The notes beneath the pieces were generated by a model. It was given only the letters and a program-made list of their open reading frames with translations. It was not told where the DNA came from and made no database searches. From an uncultured bacterium (GTDB lineage: Bacteria; Bacteroidota; Bacteroidia; Bacteroidales; Bacteroidaceae), in contig CAJMQU010000035.1 in NCBI GenBank assembly GCA_905215555.1, positions 1 to 45,622 of the forward strand: 45,622 bases of DNA, in the 5' to 3' direction. The position numbers were made by a program, and so were the translations under genes. Positions 9,076 through 17,458 of this stretch are shown in pieces. Position 1 is the first letter of the stretch. The number at the start of each line of letters is the position of its first letter.

Positions 9076-9096
9076 CGATGTTTACGAAAAACATCG
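9076..9096 (-). terminator. Hairpin with U-rich tail: terminator of the M16 operon or attenuator in the MORN leader
   Basis: CGATGTTT (9076-9083) pairs perfectly with AAACATCG (9089-9096) with a 5-nt loop. Read on the minus strand it is followed by CCTTTATTATAAAATT, so it resembles an intrinsic terminator. It lies between the M16 stop and the MORN start and downstream of a -7 box at 9183-9190. Confidence 0.55.
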
Positions 9097-9182
9097 GACT
9101 CCCTTGAGTATGCAAATAGAGAAACCTGTTTTAAAGACGTATAAAGGCAGCAATTTGTTACATACTCTATACGGGATTTGCA

Positions 9183-9190
9183 CAAAGATA
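9183..9190 (-). promoter_or_regulatory. Candidate promoter -7 box upstream of the MORN gene
   Basis: A perfect minus-strand TATCTTTG. It would start transcription near 9176 and give a 135-nt leader for the MORN gene that contains the hairpin at 9076-9096. No well-placed -33 TTTG was found. Confidence 0.45.
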
Positions 9191-9228
9191 CGATTAATCT
9201 CCCAAAAGGAAGAGGTATCACACGTTTT

Positions 9229-10518
9229 TTATGACATTTTTTTGCCGGACACTACTTCTTTTAATGTCTCTTTGCACAAATGGCGTGAGGCGAGTTCCCG
9301 TATCTCTTCCGGAGTAATAGTCTTCACCGCATCTACGGCATCCGTCACATACGAGTCCGAAAGACCGGAAGTATGAATGAAAATCCAGGCGTCAGCAAGC
9401 GAAAAGGCAGACTCATAACTGCGGCACATATCCCCCAGCATATAGTTCCTTACCATAGCAAGTTCTTTGTCAGGAACAAGGTCGTTTTGCAGTCGGTCTA
9501 TTTCGTGATAAACTTCTTTGATCAAGGGTTCAACAAACTCATTGGCGGTCTCCGTATTGATAACAAACAGCCCACTGTCGGGATAAGGCATGATACCTGC
9601 AGAAATGCCATACGTATATCCTTTTTCTTCGCGGATATTAGACATTAAACGACTTCCGAAATATCCCCCCAGCAGTGTGACCAAAACGCGGACTTTCAGA
9701 TAATCGGGATGGTGGCGGTCCAGAGAGAGCATTCCCATACGAACGGCACTCTGCATTGCATCAGCACGTTCGACGAAGAAACGCTTTTCAGGTGAAGTCT
9801 CCGGTATATAGAAAGTTTTTTCCGGTCTCCGGAAATCTTTGCCGAAAGGCTCACTTCCAAAGAGAGTTTCTATACGACGCACAGTATCTTCACCGACTTT
9901 TCCCGAAAGATAAATACTGCAATTCCCGGAATGGTAGTAAGAATCAAAAAAAGACTGCAGCACGGAAGGACTGATTAAACGATAATCCTTTTCCTGCGCC
10001 AATTGTCCGCAAGGATGTTTGTCACCATATACCGCATTTATCAATGCACGATGGGCAAGAAAGTCAACTTTGGAACTATTTACAAGAAACTGCTGGATGT
10101 TATTATCGACAATCACTCCCAGTTCTTTCTCCGGGAAAACAGGTTCTTTTACAATCGATTCAAAAACATCTAAAGTCTGAGGAAGATACTTATTTAAAGA
10201 ATAGAGTGTGGCATACGCATATTCCGACGCACTGGAGAGCTCCAGCCAGGCACCGTAATAGTCCAGTTTCTCGGCAATGGCGGCAGCGGAATAGCGACGG
10301 GTTCCTTCACGCAACATCCGGTTGGTGAACAAAGCCTGCAAACGTTGGGTCTGTTGCCAGCGTCCGCCTTTCATCAGCAAATCAATGCGCACCACTTCGT
10401 TGTCTCCGGCATTGAGTATATATAAAGGCACACCGTTCGGCATCACCCGGCGTTCGGGCGATGGCACCTCCAATTGTTCAGGTTCACGGATAAAAGGTTG
10501 GATGCTTCTGTCTAACAT
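9229..10518 (-). CDS. M16-family peptidase homologue lacking the zinc motif (probably non-catalytic)
   Basis: 429 residues with the two-domain fold of short M16B (pitrilysin-like) proteins. The region that should carry HxxEH reads LFTNRMLREG (about 63-72), so the two His and the Glu that bind zinc and activate water are absent. The second domain keeps the GSRLMSNIREEKGYTYG segment with the conserved R...Y pair of M16 C-terminal domains. In M16B heterodimers such as the mitochondrial processing peptidase, one subunit loses the zinc site and acts in substrate binding; that is the likely role here, but no catalytic partner is encoded in this window. No signal peptide is visible. Its ATG lies inside the 3' end of kdsB (7-nt overlap, ATGTTAG), so it is the last gene of the envelope operon. 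Confidence 0.85.
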   Translation of the reverse strand: MLDRSIQPFIREPEQLEVPSPERRVMPNGVPLYILNAGDNEVVRIDLLMKGGRWQQTQRLQALFTNRMLREGTRRYSAAAIAEKLDYYGAWLELSSASEYAYATLYSLNKYLPQTLDVFESIVKEPVFPEKELGVIVDNNIQQFLVNSSKVDFLAHRALINAVYGDKHPCGQLAQEKDYRLISPSVLQSFFDSYYHSGNCSIYLSGKVGEDTVRRIETLFGSEPFGKDFRRPEKTFYIPETSPEKRFFVERADAMQSAVRMGMLSLDRHHPDYLKVRVLVTLLGGYFGSRLMSNIREEKGYTYGISAGIMPYPDSGLFVINTETANEFVEPLIKEVYHEIDRLQNDLVPDKELAMVRNYMLGDMCRSYESAFSLADAWIFIHTSGLSDSYVTDAVDAVKTITPEEIRELASRHLCKETLKEVVSGKKMS

Positions 10519-11264
10519 GTCTTCAAGAATTCTGCTGCTTTCTCCAGGTCCTGAGGAGTATCTATACCTATTGTTTCTACTTCAGTAACACCCACCTTGA
10601 TGGTATAACCATTTTCGAGCCAACGAAGCTGTTCCAAAGATTCTGCCAGTTCAAGGGAGGATTGCGGCAGAGAAGTTATTTCTTTCAGCACTTCGGCACG
10701 GTAGGCATATAGTCCGATATGTTTATAATAGGTATGATTTTTCAGCCAATCCCGTTTTTCGGCATTACGCTGATAAGGGATAATGGAACGGCTGAAATAC
10801 AGCGCATTCATATTCTTGTTCAATACTACTTTGGGCGAATTGACATTCTCTAAAGCTTCAAACCCGTTATCAGGCGTAAAAGGCTTCACCAGTGTGGCTA
10901 TTTGAGTCGTGACATCATCAAAACAGGCTTTCACCGTTTCCAGCTGGGAAGGCTGTATAAAGGGCTCGTCTCCCTGGATATTGACTACAACATCAAAATC
11001 CCCTCCTATTTTAGTATATGCTTCGTAGCATCGGTCCGTACCACTTTTATGATTTACGGAAGTCATCACCACTTTTCCGCCGAATGCTTTTACCGCCGCT
11101 TCTATCCGTTCATCATCGGTGGCCACATAAGCATCATCCAAGATGCCAGCCACTTGCTCATATACCCGCTGTATCACAGTTTTTCCACCCAACATAGCCA
11201 GCGGTTTTGCAGGGAAACGTGTGGATGCATAACGGGCAGGGATAATTCCTAAAAACTTCAACAT
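10512..11264 (-). CDS. kdsB: 3-deoxy-manno-octulosonate cytidylyltransferase (CMP-Kdo synthetase)
   Basis: 250 residues, normal length. It activates Kdo with CTP to CMP-Kdo for the inner core of lipopolysaccharide. The N-terminus (GIIPARYASTRFPAKPLA) is the nucleotide-binding signature of KdsB, followed by ATDDERI, and NIQGDEPFI near residue 95 is the conserved catalytic segment. It is cytoplasmic and sits in an operon with PBP1A, linking LPS and peptidoglycan synthesis. It ends with a 7-nt overlap with the M16-like gene and begins 51 nt after the HPPK-like gene. Confidence 0.96.
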   Translation of the reverse strand: MLKFLGIIPARYASTRFPAKPLAMLGGKTVIQRVYEQVAGILDDAYVATDDERIEAAVKAFGGKVVMTSVNHKSGTDRCYEAYTKIGGDFDVVVNIQGDEPFIQPSQLETVKACFDDVTTQIATLVKPFTPDNGFEALENVNSPKVVLNKNMNALYFSRSIIPYQRNAEKRDWLKNHTYYKHIGLYAYRAEVLKEITSLPQSSLELAESLEQLRWLENGYTIKVGVTEVETIGIDTPQDLEKAAEFLKTC

Positions 11265-11315
11265 ATCTTAATTTACTATTTTACAATTTACTAATTTGCT
11301 TGTGCGACACATGCT

Positions 11316-11735
11316 TCATCGCATTTCCAACTCTTTCAGCCCCCGGCAGATATAGTCACGGCGCAAATCTTCCGGTCTATAGACCGTACCGTCGCATGAC
11401 AGTAAATCTATATCCAACCGAACTATCTCTTGCTTTTTCTCTTCCGGCATTCGTCCTGCTTCCCGTTCGATGGCCTTCAAGTGCGAAGTAATTTCCGTTG
11501 CATCTCTCTCTGAAATGAAACGTGCCACCTGGTTGGAAAACAAAGAGGAACGACGGAAATAAAGCGGCTCCGTTTCTTCTTCCGTAGAGAAACAAATGCC
11601 GGGAAAGAGTTCTCTCAAACGCTTCCGCGCCAATGAAAGATTTTCTTTCCGCCGCTCATTACTGCCGATACTGATTGTATAAACCACGACTAAATTGAGA
11701 ATCGAAAAATTAATTAAATAATTCGTCCAAACCAT
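11316..11735 (-). CDS. HPPK-like protein (2-amino-4-hydroxy-6-hydroxymethyldihydropteridine diphosphokinase family), short form
   Basis: The longest reading is 139 residues, but the family-like part begins at VYTISIGSNERR; an in-frame GTG at 11687 gives 123 residues and is a more typical HPPK start, while the ATG at 11735 lies 26 nt inside the PBP1A gene. Visible family features: the GSN N-terminal motif, SNQVARF, a GRMP-like stretch and RLDIDLL with the two Asp that bind magnesium in HPPK. The usual PH motif after it is replaced by RRDYICRG, and the protein is shorter than the usual 155-165 residues. HPPK makes the folate precursor 6-hydroxymethyl-dihydropterin pyrophosphate. Whether this copy is active is uncertain. 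Confidence 0.7.
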   Translation of the reverse strand: MVWTNYLINFSILNLVVVYTISIGSNERRKENLSLARKRLRELFPGICFSTEEETEPLYFRRSSLFSNQVARFISERDATEITSHLKAIEREAGRMPEEKKQEIVRLDIDLLSCDGTVYRPEDLRRDYICRGLKELEMR

Positions 11736-14031
11736 TCTCTGATGCCGATTCCAAGTCTATTTCCCCATTGTCTTTGCAGGGGTCGAAACCGTCCGGTAGC
11801 TGGAATTGCTCATTTTCATCATACCCCAGTGTCTTGTCTGCAAAGACTTTCACCATATATTTTGCCCAAATAGGCAATGCCATAGAGGCACCCTGTCCGT
11901 GGAGCATCGTATCGAAATGAATATCGCGTTCTTCACCACCTACCCAACATCCGGACACCAGCGAAGGAGTAAAGCCCATAAACCAACCGTCGGCATTATA
12001 GTTTGTCGTTCCGGTCTTACCGCCCATGTCGGCTTTCACACCCAGACGACGGACACGTCCACCTGTTCCTTCGTTGATTACGGCACGAAGCATGATTAGC
12101 ATTTTATAAGCACTGGAAACCCCGATAACCTCTTCCATTTCCGGAGAGAAAGTAGCCAGCACATTACCCTCATTATCCTCAATACGTGTAACGAATAGAG
12201 GGGCTACACGAATACCTTTATTGGGAAATGCTGTATAAGCACTGACCATTTCGCCTACCGAAATCTCGCAAGGACCGAGGCAGAGAGAAACAGACGGTAC
12301 GATTTCACGGTTACGCACACCGAAACTTTCTATCAAACGTTTTAAAGAGTACGGATTGAGTTTACTCATCAAATAAGCTGTAATCCAGTTGTCAGAATTA
12401 GCAAGCCCCCATTTTACGGTCACCATCTCTCCATAACGCTTAGTGTTGGCATTACGGGGTGTCCATGGTTTGCCATTCTCGTCAATCAGGGTATACTCCA
12501 CATGACGCGCTTCGTCACAAGGAGAAAAACCGTTTTCCATTGCCAGCGTATAGACATAAGGTTTAATGGTAGAACCTACCTGGCGGCGACCTACCATAGC
12601 CATATCATACTGGAAATAGTTATAGTTTGGCCCGCCAACATATGCTTTTACATGCCCGTTATGCGGATCCATCGACATAAAGCCTGCACGGAGGAAGTGT
12701 TTGTAATAGCGGATAGAATCCATCGGAGTCATAATCGTATCTTTCTCACCCTCCCAAGTGAATACCGACATTTCTTCGGGTGTATTGAAAGCTTTTTCAA
12801 TTTCAGCATCCGACGCTCCGGATTTCTTCATGATACGATAGCGGTCAGATTGCTTCATGGTGCGGGTGAGAATCTCATCCACCTGCTCCTGAGTAATCCT
12901 GTTGCTGTAAGGCGCTTTCTTGCGTCCTTTTTTTTCTTTAAAGAAGTAACCCTGCAATTCTTTCAGATGCTCCTCTACCGCTTCTTCCGCATATTGCTGC
13001 ATACGCGAATCGATAGTAGTATAAATTTTCAGTCCATCTGTGTAAAGATTATATTTAGAACCGTCTTTTTTGGTATTCTTTTCGCACCAGCCAAACAAAG
13101 GATTGTTTTCCCAGTCGAGAGAATCTTCATAATATTTTTGCATCTGCCAGCCACGATAATCGCTACGCACAGGTTTCTTGGCATTCAGCACACTGCGCAG
13201 GTATTCACGGAAATATGTGGCCAACCCTTCTTTATGGTCTACACGGGTATATTTCAATGTCAAAGGAAGAGCTTGCAAAGAGTCGCACTCTTCGGCCGTA
13301 ATATAACCGGCTTTGCGCATCTGGTCAAGCACCACATTGCGTCGCCCGCGCGAACGCTCCTTGAAACGAACCGGATTGAAATAAGACGGATTCTTACACA
13401 TACCAACCAGCGTGGCAGCTTCTTCTATTTTCAGTTCTTTGGGATCACATCCGAAATAGGTATTAGACGCAGTCTTGATGCCTACTGCATTATTCAGAAA
13501 ATCAAATTTATTAAGATACATGGTCAGTATCTCTTCTTTGGTGTAATAACGTTCCAGTTTTACGGAGATCACCCATTCTATGGGTTTCTGGAACAGACGC
13601 TCCATTACATTATCCGCGCTGGGCGAATAAAGCTGTTTAGATAATTGCTGTGTAATGGTACTACCGCCACCCGCATTTTTCTGGAAAAGCAAACCACGCT
13701 TTACAATGGCACGGAACAAAGCAATGACATCAATCCCGGAATGCTCGGCAAAGCGCACATCTTCCGTTGCAATCAGCGCATTGATTATGTTGGGGGATAA
13801 GTCGTTGTAACCCACGTAAACGCGATTTTCCTTGCTGAACGAATAGGTGCCGAGTACCTTCCCGTCTTCCGAAAAAATCTGAGTGGCAAACTTATAATTA
13901 GGATTTTCCAAGTCTTCAACAGGAGGCATATAACCTATCCAACCTTTAGCTATGGAGAAAAAAACAGTGGCACAAGCCAGTACTACAACGGCTAAAAATA
14001 TCCAAAGGATTTTTATGATGTTCTTTATCAT
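11710..14031 (-). CDS. Bifunctional penicillin-binding protein 1A (glycosyltransferase/transpeptidase)
   Basis: 773 residues. An N-terminal membrane anchor (about 5-27) is followed by the GT51 glycosyltransferase domain (about 60-240) with the catalytic IATEDVRFAEHSG motif (E90), GGSTITQQL (122-130) and the EILTMYLN segment. The transpeptidase domain carries SxxK at S487-K490, SDN at 546-548 and KTGT at 672-675, so both active sites are intact. It polymerises and cross-links peptidoglycan in the periplasm. It is the first gene of a minus-strand operon with the HPPK-like gene, kdsB and the M16 homologue, and overlaps the longest reading of the next gene by 26 nt. Class A PBP, type 1A/PonA-like; confident. 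Confidence 0.95.
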   Translation of the reverse strand: MIKNIIKILWIFLAVVVLACATVFFSIAKGWIGYMPPVEDLENPNYKFATQIFSEDGKVLGTYSFSKENRVYVGYNDLSPNIINALIATEDVRFAEHSGIDVIALFRAIVKRGLLFQKNAGGGSTITQQLSKQLYSPSADNVMERLFQKPIEWVISVKLERYYTKEEILTMYLNKFDFLNNAVGIKTASNTYFGCDPKELKIEEAATLVGMCKNPSYFNPVRFKERSRGRRNVVLDQMRKAGYITAEECDSLQALPLTLKYTRVDHKEGLATYFREYLRSVLNAKKPVRSDYRGWQMQKYYEDSLDWENNPLFGWCEKNTKKDGSKYNLYTDGLKIYTTIDSRMQQYAEEAVEEHLKELQGYFFKEKKGRKKAPYSNRITQEQVDEILTRTMKQSDRYRIMKKSGASDAEIEKAFNTPEEMSVFTWEGEKDTIMTPMDSIRYYKHFLRAGFMSMDPHNGHVKAYVGGPNYNYFQYDMAMVGRRQVGSTIKPYVYTLAMENGFSPCDEARHVEYTLIDENGKPWTPRNANTKRYGEMVTVKWGLANSDNWITAYLMSKLNPYSLKRLIESFGVRNREIVPSVSLCLGPCEISVGEMVSAYTAFPNKGIRVAPLFVTRIEDNEGNVLATFSPEMEEVIGVSSAYKMLIMLRAVINEGTGGRVRRLGVKADMGGKTGTTNYNADGWFMGFTPSLVSGCWVGGEERDIHFDTMLHGQGASMALPIWAKYMVKVFADKTLGYDENEQFQLPDGFDPCKDNGEIDLESASENGLDELFN

Positions 14032-14069
14032 GCTTATTACTGTAAATTCACAAATTCAATAATATATTC

Positions 14070-14114
14070 AACTTTCGCACGCTCAAGTTTCTTAGTTGAG
14101 CACTTGCGAAACTT
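14070..14114 (-). promoter_or_regulatory. Long hairpin in the PBP1A leader
   Basis: AACTTTCGCA (14070-14079) pairs with TGCGAAACTT (14105-14114, one mismatch), enclosing a second stem GCTCAA/TTGAGC (14081-14086, 14096-14101). It lies between the -7 box and the PBP1A start, so it would form in the 5' untranslated RNA. No strong T-run follows, which argues against a simple terminator. Confidence 0.4.
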
Positions 14115-14144
14115 AAGTAATATAGACTACCTGTAATAATAGGG

Positions 14145-14152
14145 CAAAGGTA
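14145..14152 (-). promoter_or_regulatory. Promoter -7 box of the PBP1A operon
   Basis: A perfect minus-strand TACCTTTG. Predicted start near 14138, leader of about 107 nt. The -33 region is AT-rich without a clear TTTG. Confidence 0.55.
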
Positions 14153-14521
14153 AGGAATTATATTGGAACACTTATATATTTTCTTTAGAAAAACTCTTAA
14201 AATGCAGCATTCCAACCGCGGAAAAGTGCGCATTTTCATGCTTTTTGGGGGCGAAAAGTACACGAGCAAAGGTCTTTCCTCATGCACTTTTTGCTAAAAA
14301 AACGTCGTTTTTTGCTTAGGCAGAAAAGGCTCAAACAACTCATCTTCCGCGCTTTATCCAAAATAAAACAAGTTTTTTCTTTCTTATATATTCTTTATAA
14401 CAACATCATCAATAAAAAGAAAAAGAAAAGAACTGCTGCTGATGATGACGACGATAAATTGTATTTCGAAAAAACTTCTAAATTTTCTTCTGTCTTTTTT
14501 CCGTACTCCGCATATTTTGTC
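14153..14521. other. Intergenic region between the PBP1A and pyrB promoters, no gene seen
   Basis: AT-rich DNA with homopolymer tracts, a short palindrome (AAAAAACG-T-CGTTTTTT around 14297-14313) and a purine-rich simple-sequence stretch around 14415-14455. Open frames here are lysine-rich or otherwise unlike proteins, so none is called. Confidence 0.5.
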
Positions 14522-14529
14522 TACCTTTA
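14522..14529 (+). promoter_or_regulatory. Candidate pyrB promoter -7 box
   Basis: TACCTTTA, one mismatch from TAnnTTTG, 32 nt before the pyrB ATG. The -33 region is T-rich. Moderate to weak support. Confidence 0.35.
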
Positions 14530-14561
14530 CACTCTCGAAAAGAAACAAAATAACGAACGAT

Positions 14562-15491
14562 ATGGAAAACAGAAGTTTAGTCACCATCGCCGAGCATAGC
14601 AGGGAAAAAATCCTCTACATGATTGAGATGGCAAAACAGTTTGAAGCCCATCCCAACCGCACTTTGCTGGAAGGGAAAGTAGTTGCCACCCTTTTTTTCG
14701 AGCCATCCACCCGCACAAGACTCAGTTTTGAGACTGCAGCCAATCGCTTAGGAGCCCGTGTAATTGGGTTCAGCGATCCCAAAGCAACAAGTTCATCAAA
14801 GGGAGAAACCCTGAAAGACACCATCAAGATGGTAAGTAACTATGCCGATATCATCGTGATGCGGCACTATCTGGAGGGAGCCGCCCGCTATGCCAGTGAA
14901 GTAACCACCGTGCCCATCGTCAATGCCGGAGACGGAGCCAACCAGCACCCTTCGCAAACGATGCTCGACCTCTACTCCATCTACAAAACGCAAGGTACGC
15001 TGGAAAATCTGAACGTTTTCCTTGTTGGCGACCTCAAATACGGCCGCACCGTGCATTCGTTGCTGATGGCAATGCGCCACTTCAATCCCACTTTCCATTT
15101 CATCGCCCCCGATGAGCTGAAAATGCCTGAGGAATATAAAATTTACTGCCGCAGTCATGGCATTAAATACGTGGAGCATACAGACTTCACTGAGGAAATA
15201 ATAGCCGATGCCGATATCCTCTACATGACCCGTGTACAGCGCGAACGCTTTACCGACCTCATGGAGTACGAACGGGTGAAAAACGTGTATATCCTGCGCA
15301 ACAAAATGCTGGAACACACCCGCCCCAATCTGCGCATCCTGCATCCCCTGCCCCGCGTCAACGAAATAGCATACGACGTGGACGACAACCCGAAAGCCTA
15401 CTACTTCCAACAGGCACAAAACGGTTTGTATGCCCGTGAAGCCATTCTCTGCGATGTATTAGGCATCACTCTGGATGATGTGAAAGAATGA
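14562..15491 (+). CDS. pyrB: Aspartate carbamoyltransferase catalytic chain
   Basis: 309 residues from the ATG at 14562. A longer frame upstream exists, but its first 40 codons are low-complexity and not family-like. It condenses carbamoyl phosphate with aspartate, the committed step of pyrimidine synthesis. Visible: the carbamoyl-phosphate loop FFEPSTRTRLSFE (about 46-58), the SSSKGETLKDT loop (77-87) with the active-site Lys, and HPLPRVNEI near residue 264. The regulatory chain gene pyrI follows after 36 nt, so the holoenzyme is the allosteric class B type with PyrB trimers and PyrI dimers. Confidence 0.97.
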   Translation: MENRSLVTIAEHSREKILYMIEMAKQFEAHPNRTLLEGKVVATLFFEPSTRTRLSFETAANRLGARVIGFSDPKATSSSKGETLKDTIKMVSNYADIIVMRHYLEGAARYASEVTTVPIVNAGDGANQHPSQTMLDLYSIYKTQGTLENLNVFLVGDLKYGRTVHSLLMAMRHFNPTFHFIAPDELKMPEEYKIYCRSHGIKYVEHTDFTEEIIADADILYMTRVQRERFTDLMEYERVKNVYILRNKMLEHTRPNLRILHPLPRVNEIAYDVDDNPKAYYFQQAQNGLYAREAILCDVLGITLDDVKE

Positions 15492-15527
15492 TTTAGCAAA
15501 TTACAATTGAAGTTACATCAGAAAACT

Positions 15528-15989
15528 ATGAGCGAAAAGAAACAAGAATTGCAGGTGGCCGCTTTAGAAAACGGCACTGTCATCGACCATATCCCCTCTG
15601 AAAATCTGTTCACCGTAGTCTCTTTACTGGGACTGGAACACATGAGCAACAATATCACCATCGGCTTCAATCTCAAAAGTAAAAAGCTGGGCACCAAAGG
15701 CATCATCAAAATTGCCGACAAGTTCTTCTGCGACGATGAGATTAACCGTATAGCCGTAGTGGCACCCAACGTGAAACTGAATATCATCCGTGATTACGAA
15801 GTGGTGGAGAAACGTGAAGTAAGCCTGCCCGAAGAACTCCGGGGCATTGTGAAATGCGCCAATCCCAAGTGCATCACGAACAACGAACCTATGCCGACGT
15901 TATTCCATGTGGTGGACAAAGAGAACTGCATAATCAGGTGCCACTATTGCGAGAAAGAACAAAACAGAGAGGAAATAGAAATTATATGA
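15528..15989 (+). CDS. pyrI: Aspartate carbamoyltransferase regulatory chain
   Basis: 153 residues from the ATG at 15528 (an in-frame TTG upstream is less likely). The N-terminal nucleotide-binding domain has GTVIDHIP and the C-terminal zinc domain has the four expected cysteines C110, C115, C138 and C141, which bind the structural zinc at the contact with PyrB. In E. coli this chain mediates CTP inhibition and ATP activation. The stop overlaps the next start (ATGA), so the flavin reductase-like gene is translationally coupled. Confidence 0.96.
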   Translation: MSEKKQELQVAALENGTVIDHIPSENLFTVVSLLGLEHMSNNITIGFNLKSKKLGTKGIIKIADKFFCDDEINRIAVVAPNVKLNIIRDYEVVEKREVSLPEELRGIVKCANPKCITNNEPMPTLFHVVDKENCIIRCHYCEKEQNREEIEII

Positions 15990-16552
15990 AAGAAGACTGG
16001 AAACCCGGAACGATGATTTATCCGCTTCCCGCCGTGTTGGTGAGTTGCGGAAACACACCGGAAGAATATAACATACTGACAGTTGCATGGACGGGGACGA
16101 TTTGTACGAACCCGCCCATGTGTTATATATCCGTACGTCCGGAACGGTACTCTTACGATATCCTGAAACGGAATATGGAGTTTGTCATCAACCTCACGAC
16201 AAAGGATATGGCGCGCGCCACCGACTGGTGTGGGGTACGTTCGGGCAAGGATTATAATAAGTTTGAAGAGATGCGCCTGACACCGGGAAAAAGTACCGTA
16301 GTCAGCGCCCCGCTCATCGAGGAGTCTCCTTTGTGTATAGAATGCCGCGTGAAGGAAATCATGTCGCTCGGTTCACATGATATGTTTATTGCCGATGTAG
16401 TAAATGTACGTGCCGATAAGCGCAATTTGAATCCGGAAACCGGAAAACTGGAACTGGCAGAAGCCAATCCGTTGGTATATGTACACGGAGGCTACTACGA
16501 GCTGGGCGAAAAGATCGGCAAGTTCGGCTGGTCTGTCGAGAAGAAGAAATGA
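15986..16552 (+). CDS. Flavin reductase-like FMN-binding split-barrel protein
   Basis: 188 residues from the ATG overlapping the pyrI stop by 4 nt. The sequence has the split-barrel flavin reductase pattern: an early PLPAVLVSCG strand, NILTVAWTGTICTNPPMCYISVRPERYSYDIL with the conserved phosphate-contacting stretch (about 28-58), EFVINLTT, and a late PLVYVHGGYYELGEKIG. Such proteins bind FMN and either reduce free flavin with NAD(P)H or act as small flavoenzymes. The substrate is unknown, and its place after pyrBI may be chance. Family call good. Confidence 0.85.
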   Translation: MKEDWKPGTMIYPLPAVLVSCGNTPEEYNILTVAWTGTICTNPPMCYISVRPERYSYDILKRNMEFVINLTTKDMARATDWCGVRSGKDYNKFEEMRLTPGKSTVVSAPLIEESPLCIECRVKEIMSLGSHDMFIADVVNVRADKRNLNPETGKLELAEANPLVYVHGGYYELGEKIGKFGWSVEKKK

Positions 16553-16581
16553 AATGACTGATTAACGGTTAGCGGTAAGCG

Positions 16582-17334
16582 ATGAACAAAGTTTTAAAAT
16601 TCTTTATCCTATGCTTTTTATTCCTACCCGCCACCTTGCGGGGACAATCTCCCCTTGTGCCCGGTACGGCGGTCGAAGCCCCCTTGAACAAATACCATCA
16701 TGACCGTCCGGTTAACTTCGGTATAAAAGGCGGATTTACCTCTTCCCTGTTCTTGGTGTCCAACCTTACGCTGAACGGCATCATCATAAACGAAGTGCAG
16801 AACAACTATAAGATAGGCTATTTCGGCTCCATCTTCATGCGAATCAACTTCGAGCGCCATTTCCTGCAACCGGAAATATCCTACAACATCAACCGTTGTA
16901 ACATCACTTTCGAAAAACCTGTAGCCGATGACGCTCCCCTGGAAATGGCATCCATTACATCGTCCATCCATAGCGTGGACATTCCCGTCATCTACGGATA
17001 CAATGTCATCAAGGAAGGGTCTTATAGCCTGGCTGTATTCGGTGGTCCTAAATTCCGTTATATCTGGAACAAAAAGAGTGAAGTGACTTTTGAGAATTTC
17101 GACCAACAGGAAATCAATGAAAAATTGCGGCCGCTGAATCTGAGTTTCACTCTCGGAGTGGCAGTCACTATCTCCCGTGTGTTCTTCGATTTCCGTTATG
17201 ATATAGGCTTGCATAACATTTCCCGAAAGGTGACCTATGACGACAATGCGAACGGAGCAACTCTCCCCGTCGATGAAATACGCTTCCACCGGCGGGACAA
17301 TGTACTCAGTTTTTCTCTTGGCGTCTTTTTTTAG
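16582..17334 (+). CDS. PorT-like outer-membrane beta-barrel protein
   Basis: 250 residues with a signal peptide (about 1-21, ending LRGQ). The rest alternates polar and hydrophobic residues in beta-strand fashion (NFGIKGGF, HFLQPEISYNI, SLAVFGGPKFRYIW, FFDFRYDIGL) and ends with aromatic F-F, as in outer-membrane barrels. It resembles the PorT family of Bacteroidetes, small barrels of which one member supports type IX secretion, but most have no known role. It starts 29 nt after the flavin reductase gene, likely the same transcript. Family is moderately sure, function unknown. Confidence 0.75.
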   Translation: MNKVLKFFILCFLFLPATLRGQSPLVPGTAVEAPLNKYHHDRPVNFGIKGGFTSSLFLVSNLTLNGIIINEVQNNYKIGYFGSIFMRINFERHFLQPEISYNINRCNITFEKPVADDAPLEMASITSSIHSVDIPVIYGYNVIKEGSYSLAVFGGPKFRYIWNKKSEVTFENFDQQEINEKLRPLNLSFTLGVAVTISRVFFDFRYDIGLHNISRKVTYDDNANGATLPVDEIRFHRRDNVLSFSLGVFF

Positions 17335-17400
17335 TTGACAACATTTTCCCTGACTAACTAAAAAAACTTCATTTCTGTCAGTTTATTCATTTTTTTACTG

Positions 17401-17408
17401 TAAATTTG
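17401..17408 (+). promoter_or_regulatory. Promoter -7 box of glyA
   Basis: A perfect TAAATTTG 51 nt upstream of the glyA ATG. A clear TTTG at the -33 distance is not seen, but TTT tracts are present upstream. Confidence 0.55.
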
Positions 17409-17458
17409 TAGGCTTAATAAGAGAACACAGATTTATCAAATTTATCTAAGTAAGCAAA

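Noticed and set aside
12502..13644. A 380-codon open frame on the plus strand inside the PBP1A gene
   Set aside because: It lies wholly antisense to a gene with all catalytic motifs intact; its translation is rich in His, Phe and Ile without domains, as expected for a codon-bias shadow.
14297..14313. AAAAAACG-T-CGTTTTTT as a terminator
   Set aside because: The arms are separated by one base, so no stable RNA hairpin loop can form without opening the core.
14282..14599. A 105-codon Lys-rich frame upstream of pyrB, considered as an attenuation leader peptide
   Set aside because: Low-complexity sequence that overlaps the pyrB start in another frame; no terminator/antiterminator pair follows as in the E. 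coli pyrBI leader.
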